Source of the DNA: DAHUYF01 sp035509275
GTDB lineage: Bacteria; Pseudomonadota; Alphaproteobacteria; ATCC43930; CGMCC-115725
DNA: 64,000 nt
Direction of reading: 5' to 3'
Assembly (NCBI GenBank): GCA_035509275.1
Contig: DATJLU010000219.1
Location: 1 to 64,000 of the forward strand
Below the pieces are notes generated by a model that saw only the letters and a list, made by a program, of their open reading frames with translations, did no database searches and had not been told where the DNA came from. The first letter of the stretch is position 1. Each line of letters opens with the position of its first letter. Both the position numbers and the translations under genes were made by a program. Below are positions 53,784 to 60,931 of this stretch, in pieces.

Positions 53784-54770
53784 CTATTCGAGCGCCTGGT
53801 GCGGCTCGCCGTGCAGGCGATACACCATGCCGGTCTTGGTGGTGGTGAGATCGAGGCCGTTGCGATCGGCTTGCTGCAGCGCGACGAAGAATGCGCGCAC
53901 CCGCTCCTGGGCCTTGTCGTGCAGATCGTCGCGGCGCTTGAACTTCGCCTGGAAAGCAAACTCGCCGCAGAGCGGGCGATGCATGCCGCGCTCGCGCCAC
54001 AGGGCGATGTTCGCATTCGCCGTGACGCCCTTGCCGAAATCGAGCGTGCCGAGATCCTGCAGCACCTCTTCGACGATGGTCTGATTGACCAGCTGGACGT
54101 AGTCCCGCGACTTCTTCAGTGGCGCGAGGCACGGAAAGATTTTCGCCAAGCTCGCCAGCGACGTCCGTTCGCCGTCCGGCAGCTGGCTCAGTCCCAGCTG
54201 AACATTGTGCGAGAACAGCAGCCGGTAGCCGCCGACCTCGCCTTTGAGCGGCAGTGCCTCGGACTTGAACTTGACCCGGTACTTGCCGGCGATGTTCGGC
54301 CGCACGTCGAGCGTTGCGGCCGTCTGAGCTTCGGGATGTCGGAACTTGAAGACGATCTCCGGCTCGCCGGCGGGAAAGCCCAGGTCATAACGGATCCGTC
54401 GGCGCAGGATGAAGGCATTCTTGTAGAGCTGGAAATCGGGCGTATCGAGGAACAGCACTTCCCGGATCTGCGGCTTCAGGGGTACGCTCGCGCCGTCCAA
54501 GGCAATGCCGCATTTCTTCGCCACGCTGCGCATCAGCGCGCCATACTCGAGAAAAGCCTGAGCGGCGGTGAAGCGATCAGGCTTCAGGATCAGCTTGCAT
54601 TCGAGGTAGTTGACCTCGTCCAACGGATGACCGTCGCTGTACTCGCCCGGCGGCAAACGCGGAACCAGCCCCGTGGGCGCCGCTTCGACTTGAGCCGACG
54701 CTTTCTTCTCGGACGCGGCGGCGCTGCTCTTGCTGTCCGATCCCGGTCCTCCCGTCTGTCCCTGGGCCAT
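53784..54770 (-). CDS. CYTH/VTC-like domain protein
   Basis: The 328-residue protein has a disordered first 40 residues, then a beta-strand pattern with alternating charged residues typical of tunnel-fold CYTH or VTC proteins: YLECKLILKP, REVLFLDTPDF, AFILRRRIRY, PEIVFKFRHPE and VKFKSEALPLKG. The Glu-x-Lys near the start and the following Arg/Lys/Glu residues are the usual metal- and polyphosphate-contacting set. VTC-like proteins bind or make inorganic polyphosphate; CYTH proteins include triphosphatases and adenylate cyclases. I cannot say which applies. It is upstream of, and likely co-transcribed with, the short FUSC protein. GGGAGG precedes the ATG. Confidence 0.55.
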   Translation of the reverse strand: MAQGQTGGPGSDSKSSAAASEKKASAQVEAAPTGLVPRLPPGEYSDGHPLDEVNYLECKLILKPDRFTAAQAFLEYGALMRSVAKKCGIALDGASVPLKPQIREVLFLDTPDFQLYKNAFILRRRIRYDLGFPAGEPEIVFKFRHPEAQTAATLDVRPNIAGKYRVKFKSEALPLKGEVGGYRLLFSHNVQLGLSQLPDGERTSLASLAKIFPCLAPLKKSRDYVQLVNQTIVEEVLQDLGTLDFGKGVTANANIALWRERGMHRPLCGEFAFQAKFKRRDDLHDKAQERVRAFFVALQQADRNGLDLTTTKTGMVYRLHGEPHQALE

Positions 54771-54870
54771 GGTTACGACCTCCCGCGCGCCCCATTATGC
54801 GCTTTCATGTCGGGGCCGCGCCAGCGGCGCTCGCGGTTTGACGAACGCCGCCGCAACCGGGAGCGGGAGT

Positions 54871-55185
54871 TCAGTAGTCGGCGACGGCGATGGGCAATGG
54901 CGCCGCCGAGCGATCGACCGCGAACAGCACATGACCGGGCTGCCCGGCGCAGGGATTGTCCGTGGAGACCGAGAGATCGGCCGAATTGGCCGGCACATAG
55001 GTTACCCAATAGGGATTGTGCGGCAGCATCGAGACCTGCGAGAGATCGATATTGTCGCCCCAGCTGCCCGCGGTCGGCCGGTAATAGCAGCTCGACCTGG
55101 CGTCGGTCGGCGTGGGGTTCTCGGCGCAGCCGCCGAGTGTCGCGACGAGGAGAATGGCCAGGGCCGTGTGTCGTGAGCGCATCAT
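54871..55185 (-). CDS. Small lipoprotein, paralogue L (copy 1)
   Basis: The 104-residue protein has a signal peptide with lipobox LGGC (Cys20), then a short body with SCYYRPTAGSWGDNIDLSQVS, NPYWVTYVPANSADLSV, and NPCAGQPGHVLFAVDRSAAPLP. A clear paralogue lies at 62408-62716 (GWGDNADLSQ, NPYWVKYVPANSPEV, DPCAGQPGHVLYAVDPSAAPLP). After the lipid-bearing Cys two cysteines are conserved in both copies, probably a disulfide. The function is unknown. GAGGGA lies before the ATG. It is divergent from the VOC gene at 55376. Confidence 0.82.
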   Translation of the reverse strand: MMRSRHTALAILLVATLGGCAENPTPTDARSSCYYRPTAGSWGDNIDLSQVSMLPHNPYWVTYVPANSADLSVSTDNPCAGQPGHVLFAVDRSAAPLPIAVADY

Positions 55186-55375
55186 ACCGTCCCTCGCGGT
55201 TGCAGGAAGCGACGCGGAGCATCCCTGGCGGAGAGGGGATAAGCTCCACGGTCAAGGAACGGGCTATGCCGAAGGTGCAGAGATGACAGTTGCGTGACAT
55301 CACACTCAATCGCTGTCTTGATCGAATGTCAACCGGAGAGCGAACGGAGAAACGGATCAATGGAAGGGGAGGGCG

Positions 55376-55813
55376 ATGACCGTACGGCGTTTTGACCACC
55401 TGACCATCGCGGTGCGCGATCTCGACAGAGCGCGCCGCTTCTTCGGGCTGCTGGGCTTCACCGAGGCGATGTCCGTGGTCATCGCCGGCGAGCCTTTTGC
55501 CTCCTATATGGGCGTACCGGAGATCGAGGCCGATCACGTGACCTTGGTGCTGGAGAATGCGAGCCCGCGCACCGAAATCCAGCTGCTCCACTACCGCCAT
55601 CCCGAGGCCTTGTCCGATCCGCATATCCGCGACCTCGACAAGATCGGCCTCAACCACATCTGCTTCGCGACCGATGACCTCGAAGCCGAGCTTCGCACCA
55701 TGCGCGCGAACGGCTTCGAGGCGCGCAGCGGGATACTGGACTTCCATGAACGGAAGCTGGTTTTTCTCGACGGTCCCGAGGGTGTGGTGGTCGAGCTGTC
55801 GGAGTGGCACTAG
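55376..55813 (+). CDS. VOC-family (glyoxalase-like) protein
   Basis: The 145-residue protein is a single vicinal-oxygen-chelate domain: RFDHLTIAVRDLDRARRFFGLLGF at the start, HVTLVLENASPRTEIQLLHY in the middle, LNHICFATDDLEAELRTMRANG and VFLDGPEGVVVELSEWH at the end. The metal ligands His (start), Glu (middle), His and Glu (end) are all present, like lactoylglutathione lyases and methylmalonyl-CoA epimerases. The reaction is not identified. AGGGGAGGG lies just before the ATG. Confidence 0.87.
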   Translation: MTVRRFDHLTIAVRDLDRARRFFGLLGFTEAMSVVIAGEPFASYMGVPEIEADHVTLVLENASPRTEIQLLHYRHPEALSDPHIRDLDKIGLNHICFATDDLEAELRTMRANGFEARSGILDFHERKLVFLDGPEGVVVELSEWH

Positions 55814-55850
55814 CGCCCGCCGCGCCAGCGACAGGGCGATCAAATATCGA

Positions 55851-55902
55851 TTCACCACAGAGGCCCGGAGGACACGGAGATTCTTCGTGCCTCCGTGGTG
55901 AA
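55851..55902. repeat. Dispersed palindromic repeat, copy D (short)
   Basis: The arms read TTCACCACAGAGGCCCGGAGG and CGTGCCTCCGTGGTGAA. This copy lacks the inner GGCGCGC palindrome of copies A-C. It lies between the VOC gene and the end of the convergent alpha/beta hydrolase gene. Confidence 0.8.
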
Positions 55903-55938
55903 GCTTTTTTCCGCCTTCGCGGGCACGAGCGCGCGCAC

Positions 55939-56862
55939 TTACTGGGCTTTGACGTGCTCGAGGAAGTGAAGCACGTCGTTGGTGAATTGCTGGGGATCCT
56001 GCAGGAAGGAGAAGTGGCTGACCTCCGGCTGAATCAGCAAGCCGGCGCCGGGGATCGCTCTGGCCATGAACTCGGTGTTCTCGCGCTTGATCGCCTCGTC
56101 ATGGTCGGCGTCGACGATCCACACCGGCACCGTGATCTGCTGCAGCTGCGCTTGCGTCCAATTCGGCTGCGTCGCCCACATCTTCTCGATCTGCGCGAGG
56201 AACGCCTGGTATTCCGTCGGCGTCGGCGACAGCGCCCGATACTCCTTCTCGGCCCGGGCGATGAAGGCGGTGAAGACCGGGCTCTTGCTGATATCGGCGA
56301 CGCCGCTCGGGTCGGAATTGGCGGCGAAGGCGAAGAGCTTCGTCAGCCGCTCGGGATGGCGCAGCGCGATGTCGAGGCCGAGGATCGCGCCGTCGCTCCA
56401 GCCGACGATCGCCGCCTTGCGGAGCTTGAGAAAATCCATGAGGCCGAGCACGTCGTCGGCCATGAGGTCATAGCCATAGGGCTCAGCGTTGCGGGTGCTG
56501 CGGCCGTGGCCGCGGCTGTCCATGACGATGACGCGGTAGCGCTGCGCCAGAGCCGGTACCTGATTGCCCCAGTAATTCGCGTTGGCGAGCCCGCCATGCA
56601 GGAGGATGACGGGCTCGCCGCGGCCGAACACGGCGTACCAGAGGCGGACGCCATTCACCGGCGCATAGCCCGAGCGCTCAGGCTTCGGCAGAGTCGGGGT
56701 CGGCGGCAGCGTCAGCCATTGCGGGTCGGCGCGCGCCGGCGCCGCGGCCGTGATGAGCGCCAGGCAGCACAGCAAAAACGCCCAGCCGCGCAGCGATGCC
56801 GCGCGGCTGACGTCGAGCCGAGCGTGCGGCGATGCGACCGCGGAGATTGGCGATGCCGTCAG
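55939..56862 (-). CDS. Exported alpha/beta hydrolase
   Basis: About 307 residues. A signal peptide (SLRGWAFLLCCLALITAAAPARA) is followed by a canonical alpha/beta hydrolase: VILLHGGLANANYWG (oxyanion hole), RVIVMDSRGHGRS, the nucleophile elbow AIVGWSDGAILGLDIA (Ser in GWSDG), DADHDEAI for the Asp/acid, and SHFSFLQDP with the catalytic His. The start is unusual: no ATG, GTG or TTG lies between the end of the upstream lipoprotein gene and the signal peptide. A CTG at 56862 overlaps the lipoprotein stop (CTGA), which suggests coupled initiation, and CTG at 56793 is another option. The ATG at 57048 would read through the lipoprotein gene. The substrate is unknown. Confidence 0.75.
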   Translation of the reverse strand: MTASPISAVASPHARLDVSRAASLRGWAFLLCCLALITAAAPARADPQWLTLPPTPTLPKPERSGYAPVNGVRLWYAVFGRGEPVILLHGGLANANYWGNQVPALAQRYRVIVMDSRGHGRSTRNAEPYGYDLMADDVLGLMDFLKLRKAAIVGWSDGAILGLDIALRHPERLTKLFAFAANSDPSGVADISKSPVFTAFIARAEKEYRALSPTPTEYQAFLAQIEKMWATQPNWTQAQLQQITVPVWIVDADHDEAIKRENTEFMARAIPGAGLLIQPEVSHFSFLQDPQQFTNDVLHFLEHVKAQ

Positions 56863-57107
56863 CGTACGTTGCTCGTGGGCGACGTCAGCGGCTCGCCTCC
56901 CGGCTGATTGGCCGGCTCGACCGGCGTCGTACTGGCGGCGCCCGGCGTGGTGCCCGGCACGAGCGCGGAGCCTGCGGTACCGGGGGCGGGACTGGTGGCG
57001 GCGGTGGGCGTCGGGCCGGGCAGCGGCTGATCCAATTTGTTCGCACAACCGGCGATGGCAATCGCCGTCAGGCTGATGGCAGACAATGTGAGAGCGATCG
57101 ATCTCAT
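56859..57107 (-). CDS. Small lipoprotein, paralogue N (copy 1)
   Basis: The 82-residue protein has a signal peptide with lipobox AIAGC (Cys21), then CANKLDQPLPGPTPTAA and a Pro/Thr/Gly-rich tail. The 61278 gene starts in the same way (CGNKLSQPMPGPTPE) but continues into an OmpA domain, which this copy lacks. TGAGGGG lies before the ATG. An EcfG-type promoter lies at 57138-57163. The alpha/beta hydrolase gene follows with a CTGA junction, so the two are probably co-expressed. Confidence 0.8.
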   Translation of the reverse strand: MRSIALTLSAISLTAIAIAGCANKLDQPLPGPTPTAATSPAPGTAGSALVPGTTPGAASTTPVEPANQPGGEPLTSPTSNVR

Positions 57108-57137
57108 GATGTTCCCCTCAAAATGATGCCCGGCGCA

Positions 57138-57163
57138 AACGGGGCAATTGCTCGGTTTGTTCC
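57138..57163 (-). promoter_or_regulatory. EcfG-type general stress promoter
   Basis: On the minus strand, GGAAC at 57163-57159 is followed after exactly 17 bases by CGTT at 57141-57138, an exact match to the alphaproteobacterial sigma-EcfG consensus. It lies about 30 bases before the lipoprotein start at 57107 and would drive that gene and the hydrolase under stress. Confidence 0.65.
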
Positions 57164-57230
57164 ATCCGCGGAACGATGGCTGGCGGCTGATATCGTTACC
57201 ATTCCGATGGATGGGGTGCAGCCGCTTGGT

Positions 57231-57264
57231 AAAAACGAAAGCCCCGTCGGCGGCGACGGGGCTT
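57231..57264 (-). terminator. Intrinsic terminator after the small secreted protein gene (copy 1)
   Basis: On the minus strand the stem AAGCCCCGTCG pairs with CGACGGGGCTT around a 4-base loop, followed by TTTCGTTTTT. It lies directly downstream of the gene at 57288-57506 and ahead of the EcfG promoter, so the upstream gene is its own transcript. Confidence 0.85.
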
Positions 57265-57287
57265 ACGGGATCAGACGCTGAACAGCG

Positions 57288-57506
57288 CTACTTCGACGGC
57301 GCGTTGTTCTTGGCAACCTCTTTGGTCGTACTGGACGTGGTCGGCGCCGTCGTCGCCGGTGCGGTAGACTTCGCCGTCTCGGTTGCGGGCGTGGTCGCCG
57401 CACCTGCATAGACCGCCGAACCGGTGTCGAGGATTTCCCACTCGGCATGGGCGGCCGTGAACGATGCGAAACCGAACAGCAGGGCGATGGCGAGCAGGAA
57501 TTTCAT
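57288..57506 (-). CDS. Small secreted protein, paralogue E (copy 1)
   Basis: The 72-residue protein has a Sec signal peptide of 21 residues ending AHA, then EWEILDTGSAVYAGAATTP and a tail rich in Thr, Ala, Lys and Ser. A paralogue at 62092-62301 has nearly the same signal peptide and the same EWEILDxGSAVYAGAATTP start. The mature part is too small for a known enzyme and lacks Cys. A terminator follows, and the upstream region shares two palindromes and a stretch of promoter with copy 2. GGAGG lies just before the ATG. Confidence 0.85.
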   Translation of the reverse strand: MKFLLAIALLFGFASFTAAHAEWEILDTGSAVYAGAATTPATETAKSTAPATTAPTTSSTTKEVAKNNAPSK

Positions 57507-57542
57507 GGTGGTCCTCCCTCAGTGGAACTCGTCGACAGGAGG

Positions 57543-57626
57543 AGGGTACGCAGAAAATGCATGGCTGACCCGTGAGTGGGATCACACGGTGTCCGCCATC
57601 TGAAAACGGCGTGTGACGACGATCAC
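57543..57626 (-). promoter_or_regulatory. Tandem GTGA-N6-TCAC control region of paralogue E, copy 1
   Basis: Two palindromes with the CRP-type core GTGA-N6-TCAC lie at 57613-57626 and 57572-57585, centres 41 bases apart. The downstream one is 42-43 bases upstream of the probable transcription start if TACCCT (57548-57543) is the -10 box. The arrangement is shared with copy 2. CRP/FNR-family binding is an inference. Confidence 0.6.
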
Positions 57627-57758
57627 CGCGAGCCGGAACGTTCCGATGGCGAGCCGTTGCGCGGTCGTGGTTGTGGCGGCCTGGAGCGGCGCTGTGCCCG
57701 ATTGGCTGCGGGCGTTGGACGGGAACCAACTCACGGTCTGGGCAGGCCTGTGCGCGGC

Positions 57759-57938
57759 TTAGCGAAACCTCTCGATCGCATCGACAATACGCAGCCACCA
57801 GGCAACGCGGTCGGACCGGCCGCGCTCACGCTGGAACTCAGCCGCGCGCCGCGCGATCGATAGGGCGTCAGGGGCGCCGTTCGCGTAAATCATGGCGCGC
57901 GCAAACTGCCGAACGTCCTGGTCGTCATCGCCGCTCAT
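57759..57938 (-). CDS. Small hypothetical protein (59 aa)
   Basis: The predicted product starts MSGDDDQDVRQFARAMIYAN and continues APDALSIARRAAEFQRERG, ending WWLRIVDAIERFR. It is a charged helical protein with the look of the short conserved proteins of Hyphomicrobiales. There is no clear ribosome-binding site. The function is unknown. A GC-rich overlapping frame on the other strand has no protein character. Confidence 0.55.
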   Translation of the reverse strand: MSGDDDQDVRQFARAMIYANGAPDALSIARRAAEFQRERGRSDRVAWWLRIVDAIERFR

Positions 57939-58000
57939 TAGATGGCAACAGAGCGGCCGGCGAGCCGGTTCCGATCCGGCGATCCCGGCGCCCGGAGGCG

Positions 58001-58300
58001 TCACTCCGCCGCTTGATCGCGCTTCGTTCTCCTTACCGCCCTCAGCGACGCCATGCCCGTCCGGCTACGCTCGCGCCGGCGATCGCAGAACGCGCACTGT
58101 CCAGGGGGAGCAAGCAGCTCGGCCGGTCGATGCCGTCCCCTCCTTTTGGGTGATGCCCCGATTTCGGTCACCTCGGGCCGCTCCGTCGGAGGTAGCGGAG
58201 TGCTCGACGGCGGAGGCGGAGGGGTTCGGCGCTGAGCGTTCGGGCAATTCCACCGAACGTGCCCCGCTTCCCCACATCGCGTGCAACGGACCAACGCCAT
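58001..58300 (-). CDS. CCHC zinc-knuckle protein
   Basis: The 99-residue product begins MALVRCTRCGEAGHVRWNC: the sequence CTRCGEAGHVRWNC fits CX2CX4HX4C exactly, the retroviral-Gag/CNBP type zinc knuckle, which binds single-stranded nucleic acid. A Pro/Ser-rich linker follows, then a second Cys pair (CAFC) and a basic C-terminus with many Arg. Such knuckles are rare in bacteria. There is no strong ribosome-binding site and other frames overlap, so expression is not certain; the motif's exactness is the main support. Confidence 0.55.
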   Translation of the reverse strand: MALVRCTRCGEAGHVRWNCPNAQRRTPPPPPSSTPLPPTERPEVTEIGASPKRRGRHRPAELLAPPGQCAFCDRRRERSRTGMASLRAVRRTKRDQAAE

Positions 58301-58475
58301 GCCCGGAGCCTAGCATCGGCGTTCGTGCCTGGGCGTGTTAGATAACAGTCCTCGAGGGTTTGATAACCGCAGCCGCCCGCTCACCGCCGCTTGCACCGAT
58401 CACCCCTAGTTTCATCCGGCCAGCACGTCGATTTTTGCAAGCACGCTTATGATCAATCCCCGTTAACAATAAGGT

Positions 58476-58706
58476 ATGACAATTACGGCGGCGCAGTCGC
58501 GTGCAGCTCGCGGGCTGCTCGGCATGACCCAGGTGCAGTTGGCGATCGAGAGCGGCGTCAGCCTGAGCACGATCGCTCACTTTGAGAGAGGGCACCGTCA
58601 GCCGACTCCCGATAATCTCTCGGCATTGCGGCGCGCCTTCGAGGCAGCGGGCGTCGCGTTCTTCGATGAGAACGGTGGCGGCGCGGGCGTGCGGCTGAGA
58701 AAGTAA
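58476..58706 (+). CDS. Xre-family helix-turn-helix protein
   Basis: The 76-residue protein is a single HTH_3 domain: TAAQSRAARGLLGMTQVQLA, then SLSTIAHFERGHRQPTPDNL and ALRRAFEAAGVAFFDENGGG. The helix pair TQVQLAIESGVSLSTIAHFERG is the standard cro/C1 shape. The final FDENGGGAGVRLRK is the usual C-terminus of short alphaproteobacterial members. The upstream base pattern AATAAGG precedes the ATG. The target and inducer are not known; no toxin or phage gene is adjacent. Confidence 0.88.
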   Translation: MTITAAQSRAARGLLGMTQVQLAIESGVSLSTIAHFERGHRQPTPDNLSALRRAFEAAGVAFFDENGGGAGVRLRK

Positions 58707-58821
58707 TGAGCCTCGCCGCAACTTCGGCTTCGGGGCGGCTGCACGCCCGCAGTGTCGGCACGCGCATCTAGAGCCGCGGCTCGGCGGCGCGGACCATATG
58801 GGCGACGCTACTCAGATATAG

Positions 58822-59277
58822 TCAGCTATATTCGGCGCCGGGGCGAAATTGCGTCCCCTCGACAAGCAGTCCGGCGCCCGGAACGAAGTTTACCTCCAGT
58901 CTGATGCCGTCCGGATCCTCGAATAAAACGGAGTAGTAGCCCGGCGCCCAGGTGTCTTCGGCGGGGCCGCGAACGATGGTCGCGCGCATCTCGCGGAGCA
59001 GGGCAGCGCATTTGTCCACATCCTCACGCGAGCGGGCGCGGAGGCAGAGATGGTGCAGGCCGACCCGCTGCTGCACGAAGCGCTCGCCCGCCCGCGCCGG
59101 ATCGCATGGTTCGATGCCAATCGCAGTCCGTGCCCCGACGCAGTAAAAGAACCGGTCGCTGTCGGACACCACCGTCATCCCGAATTCCGGCAAGAGGCGA
59201 CGATAGAACGCGCGGGCAAGATCAAAGCGGCTCACCGTCAGTATGACGTGGGCCATTCCATTGATTCCGATGGTCAT
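58822..59277 (-). CDS. VOC-family (glyoxalase-like) protein
   Basis: The 151-residue VOC domain contains GMAHVILTVSRFDLARAFYRRLLPEFG, a middle strand with AIGIEPCDPA, VGLHHLCLRARSREDVDKCAALL and SVLFEDPDGIRLEVNFVPG. His, Glu, His and Glu positions for the metal are occupied or nearly so (the second could be Glu of IGIEP). The reaction is unknown; fosfomycin-type thiol transferases and dioxygenases share this shape. The ATG at 59277 is preferred to that at 59313. Confidence 0.85.
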   Translation of the reverse strand: MTIGINGMAHVILTVSRFDLARAFYRRLLPEFGMTVVSDSDRFFYCVGARTAIGIEPCDPARAGERFVQQRVGLHHLCLRARSREDVDKCAALLREMRATIVRGPAEDTWAPGYYSVLFEDPDGIRLEVNFVPGAGLLVEGTQFRPGAEYS

Positions 59278-59522
59278 CGTCACGCCCTTCGTCTTGTGGC
59301 GCTGGGGAAGCATCTGGTCGCTTCGCGACGGCCGTTCAACCGATCCTCTCCGGCCGCAGCGTCCGCGCCCAGCGCGGCCCGGCGAGATGGGTCGAGCGGC
59401 ACAACCATGTTTTCGCGTGAATTGGGTATTGCAATCCGCCCCGGAGCTGACATGCTATCGAGCAATTGCTAAGTCATTGAGCAATTGATTGGCCCTAGCA
59501 AGGCGAATCATTGCGGGGGCGG

Positions 59523-59759
59523 ATGGAGGGAAAACCCGCGTCGGCGACGCCTGCAAGCGTCGCAGCCCAGCTCAACGAACTTGCCGATGTCGCACGCCAA
59601 GTCATTGTCATAATTGATGAACTCTCTCAGTCGACGACGGCTGCGCTCGATGCCGCCGGTTGGCACTCCGGTCACGCCTTCGCGCTGAGGGCTGATCTCG
59701 CACGAATGGCAGAATGCGCCGACCGGGCGAGGCGCGGCATGGCGCAAGCGGACATATAA
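59523..59759 (+). CDS. Small hypothetical helical protein (78 aa)
   Basis: The predicted product begins MEGKPASATPASVAAQLNEL and continues with ADVARQVIVIIDELSQS and LDAAGWHSGHAFALRADLAR. It is mostly helical and charged, with no motif. A GAGCAATTG sequence occurs twice, 20 bases apart, about 45-65 bases upstream and could be an operator. The stop codon abuts the tRNA gene. The frame is supported only by composition. Confidence 0.5.
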   Translation: MEGKPASATPASVAAQLNELADVARQVIVIIDELSQSTTAALDAAGWHSGHAFALRADLARMAECADRARRGMAQADI

Positions 59760-59760
59760 G

Positions 59761-59850
59761 TGGCGGATGGGGTGAGATTCGAACTCACGGTGAGCTTGCA
59801 CCCACGCCGGTTTTCAAGACCGGTGCCTTAAACCGCTCGGCCACCCATCC
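59761..59850 (-). tRNA. tRNA-Ser (anticodon UGA)
   Basis: The minus-strand sequence folds as a class II tRNA: acceptor stem GGATGGG/CCCATCC, D arm GGCCGAGCGGTTTAAGGC, anticodon loop C-T-TGA-A-A inside a CCGGT/ACCGG stem (anticodon UGA, reading UCA and related Ser codons), a long variable arm GTGGGTGC...CTCAC, T arm GTGAG-TTCGAAT-CTCAC, discriminator G and an encoded CCA end. Transcription is on the minus strand. No integrase or duplicated 3' end is seen nearby. Confidence 0.97.
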
Positions 59851-60062
59851 AACGCCTTGATAGCAAAGAGCTTTCCGACTCATCGCCATCAGCCCGAAGG
59901 CTCTTGCTTGCGCTACCCGAAGCCGCTCACTTGCGGTCGCTGAGCACCGTCATAGCACCTCGATGCTCAGTGTCGCCATCTCGCCCCGCTCAATCGGGCG
60001 ACATGAGGCCAAAAAGCGCCCGGGGAAACGGAGCGCGGCAGCGGGCTGCGGCCCTCGGCTTC

Positions 60063-60536
60063 CTATTTGACGCTGCTGCCGCTGGCGATGCCGCCGGGCT
60101 CTGACGTGATATCCAGAGCCGTCGCACGGATTTTCCAATCATGGCCCGGCCGCTTGAGCACTTGCATCCAGGTGCCTTCGCCGCTCTCGCGCGGGCTCTC
60201 GTAGGTAAAGCGATAGCTGCCGTAGGAGAGCACGGTGTCGGCATCGATCTGCTGTACGTATTGCACCTGGCCCTGAAGTTTAGTCCCCATCATCTTGATC
60301 CGGTCGATCTGCTGCTCGATCTGGTCCGACGGGCTCACGCCAAAGCGGTCGAGCGTAACCGCCTGCAGCGAATAAAGGCTCTTGAGCGCGCGTGCGTCAG
60401 CGTTGTTGAACGCCTCCAGATATTCGGAAAAGACGAGCTCGGCCGAGCGCTTCAATTGCGCGTCGGTGTTCGGCTGTGCGGTTGCCGTCCCGGCGAAGAG
60501 CAGCGCGATCGCCGACGCTAGGATCATTCGAAGCAT
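60063..60536 (-). CDS. Exported NTF2-like (SnoaL-like) protein
   Basis: The 157-residue protein has a signal peptide ending ATA (Gln-Pro follows) and a cone-shaped NTF2-like domain: SAELVFSEYLEAFNNADARALKSLYS, VTLDRFGVSPSDQIEQQIDRIK, and VLSYGSYRFTYESPRESGEGTWMQVLKR followed by DWKIRATALDIT. No active-site residues are certain. Similar exported proteins occur throughout alphaproteobacteria with unknown roles. GAGGGA lies before the ATG. Confidence 0.75.
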   Translation of the reverse strand: MLRMILASAIALLFAGTATAQPNTDAQLKRSAELVFSEYLEAFNNADARALKSLYSLQAVTLDRFGVSPSDQIEQQIDRIKMMGTKLQGQVQYVQQIDADTVLSYGSYRFTYESPRESGEGTWMQVLKRPGHDWKIRATALDITSEPGGIASGSSVK

Positions 60537-60622
60537 GGCGGTTCCCTCGCAAGCTTGAGACGCTTGAACCCGCTACGGTCGCCTCTCGGCTCAATTTTCG
60601 GGACCCTTGGCTTGCGCGGCGG

Positions 60623-60931
60623 CTAATCAGTGTAGCGCCGGTTCCGTTCCATGCGGCGTTGGCCGGACTCCACCGGCAGGAAATATCCGATCGCCGCGAC
60701 CACGACGCCGGTAATGGCGAGCATGACCCCGGTTCGGCGGCCCGACATGGCAAGATCCTGCGGCGAGGCGTGTAGCGCACGCGACAAATCGAGCAGAGCC
60801 GGGGCGAAATGCTGTACCGCGCCGGTGCGGGCGATCAGCAAGCTGCCGCTGGCAAACAGCGCAAGCCCGGCGATTTTGAGTGCAGTGCGCAGGCGCCTCT
60901 GCTCCACGGCGGTCCACCTCGTGATCAACAA
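60623..60931 (-). CDS. Small two-helix membrane protein
   Basis: About 102 residues. Two membrane helices (TALKIAGLALFASGSLLIAR and GVMLAITGVVVAAIGYFLPV) flank a loop containing FAPALLDLSRALHASPQDLA. There is no ATG or GTG near the N-terminus; TTG at 60931 or 60928 is the best start. A GTGA-N6-TCAC site lies 37 bases further upstream (60968-60981). Function unknown. Confidence 0.6.
   Translation of the reverse strand: MLITRWTAVEQRRLRTALKIAGLALFASGSLLIARTGAVQHFAPALLDLSRALHASPQDLAMSGRRTGVMLAITGVVVAAIGYFLPVESGQRRMERNRRYTD

Noticed and set aside
55294..55303. GTGA-CA-TCAC palindrome between the L lipoprotein and VOC genes as another CRP-like site
   Set aside because: The half-site spacing is two bases instead of six, so it does not fit the CRP core; it may be chance.
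13958..55902. CRISPR array
   Set aside because: The repeats are dispersed over 40 kb, contain nested palindromes of about 100 bases and have no regular spacers or cas genes.
59761..59850. Integration site of a genomic island at tRNA-Ser
   Set aside because: There is no integrase gene and no repeat of the tRNA 3' end within the window.
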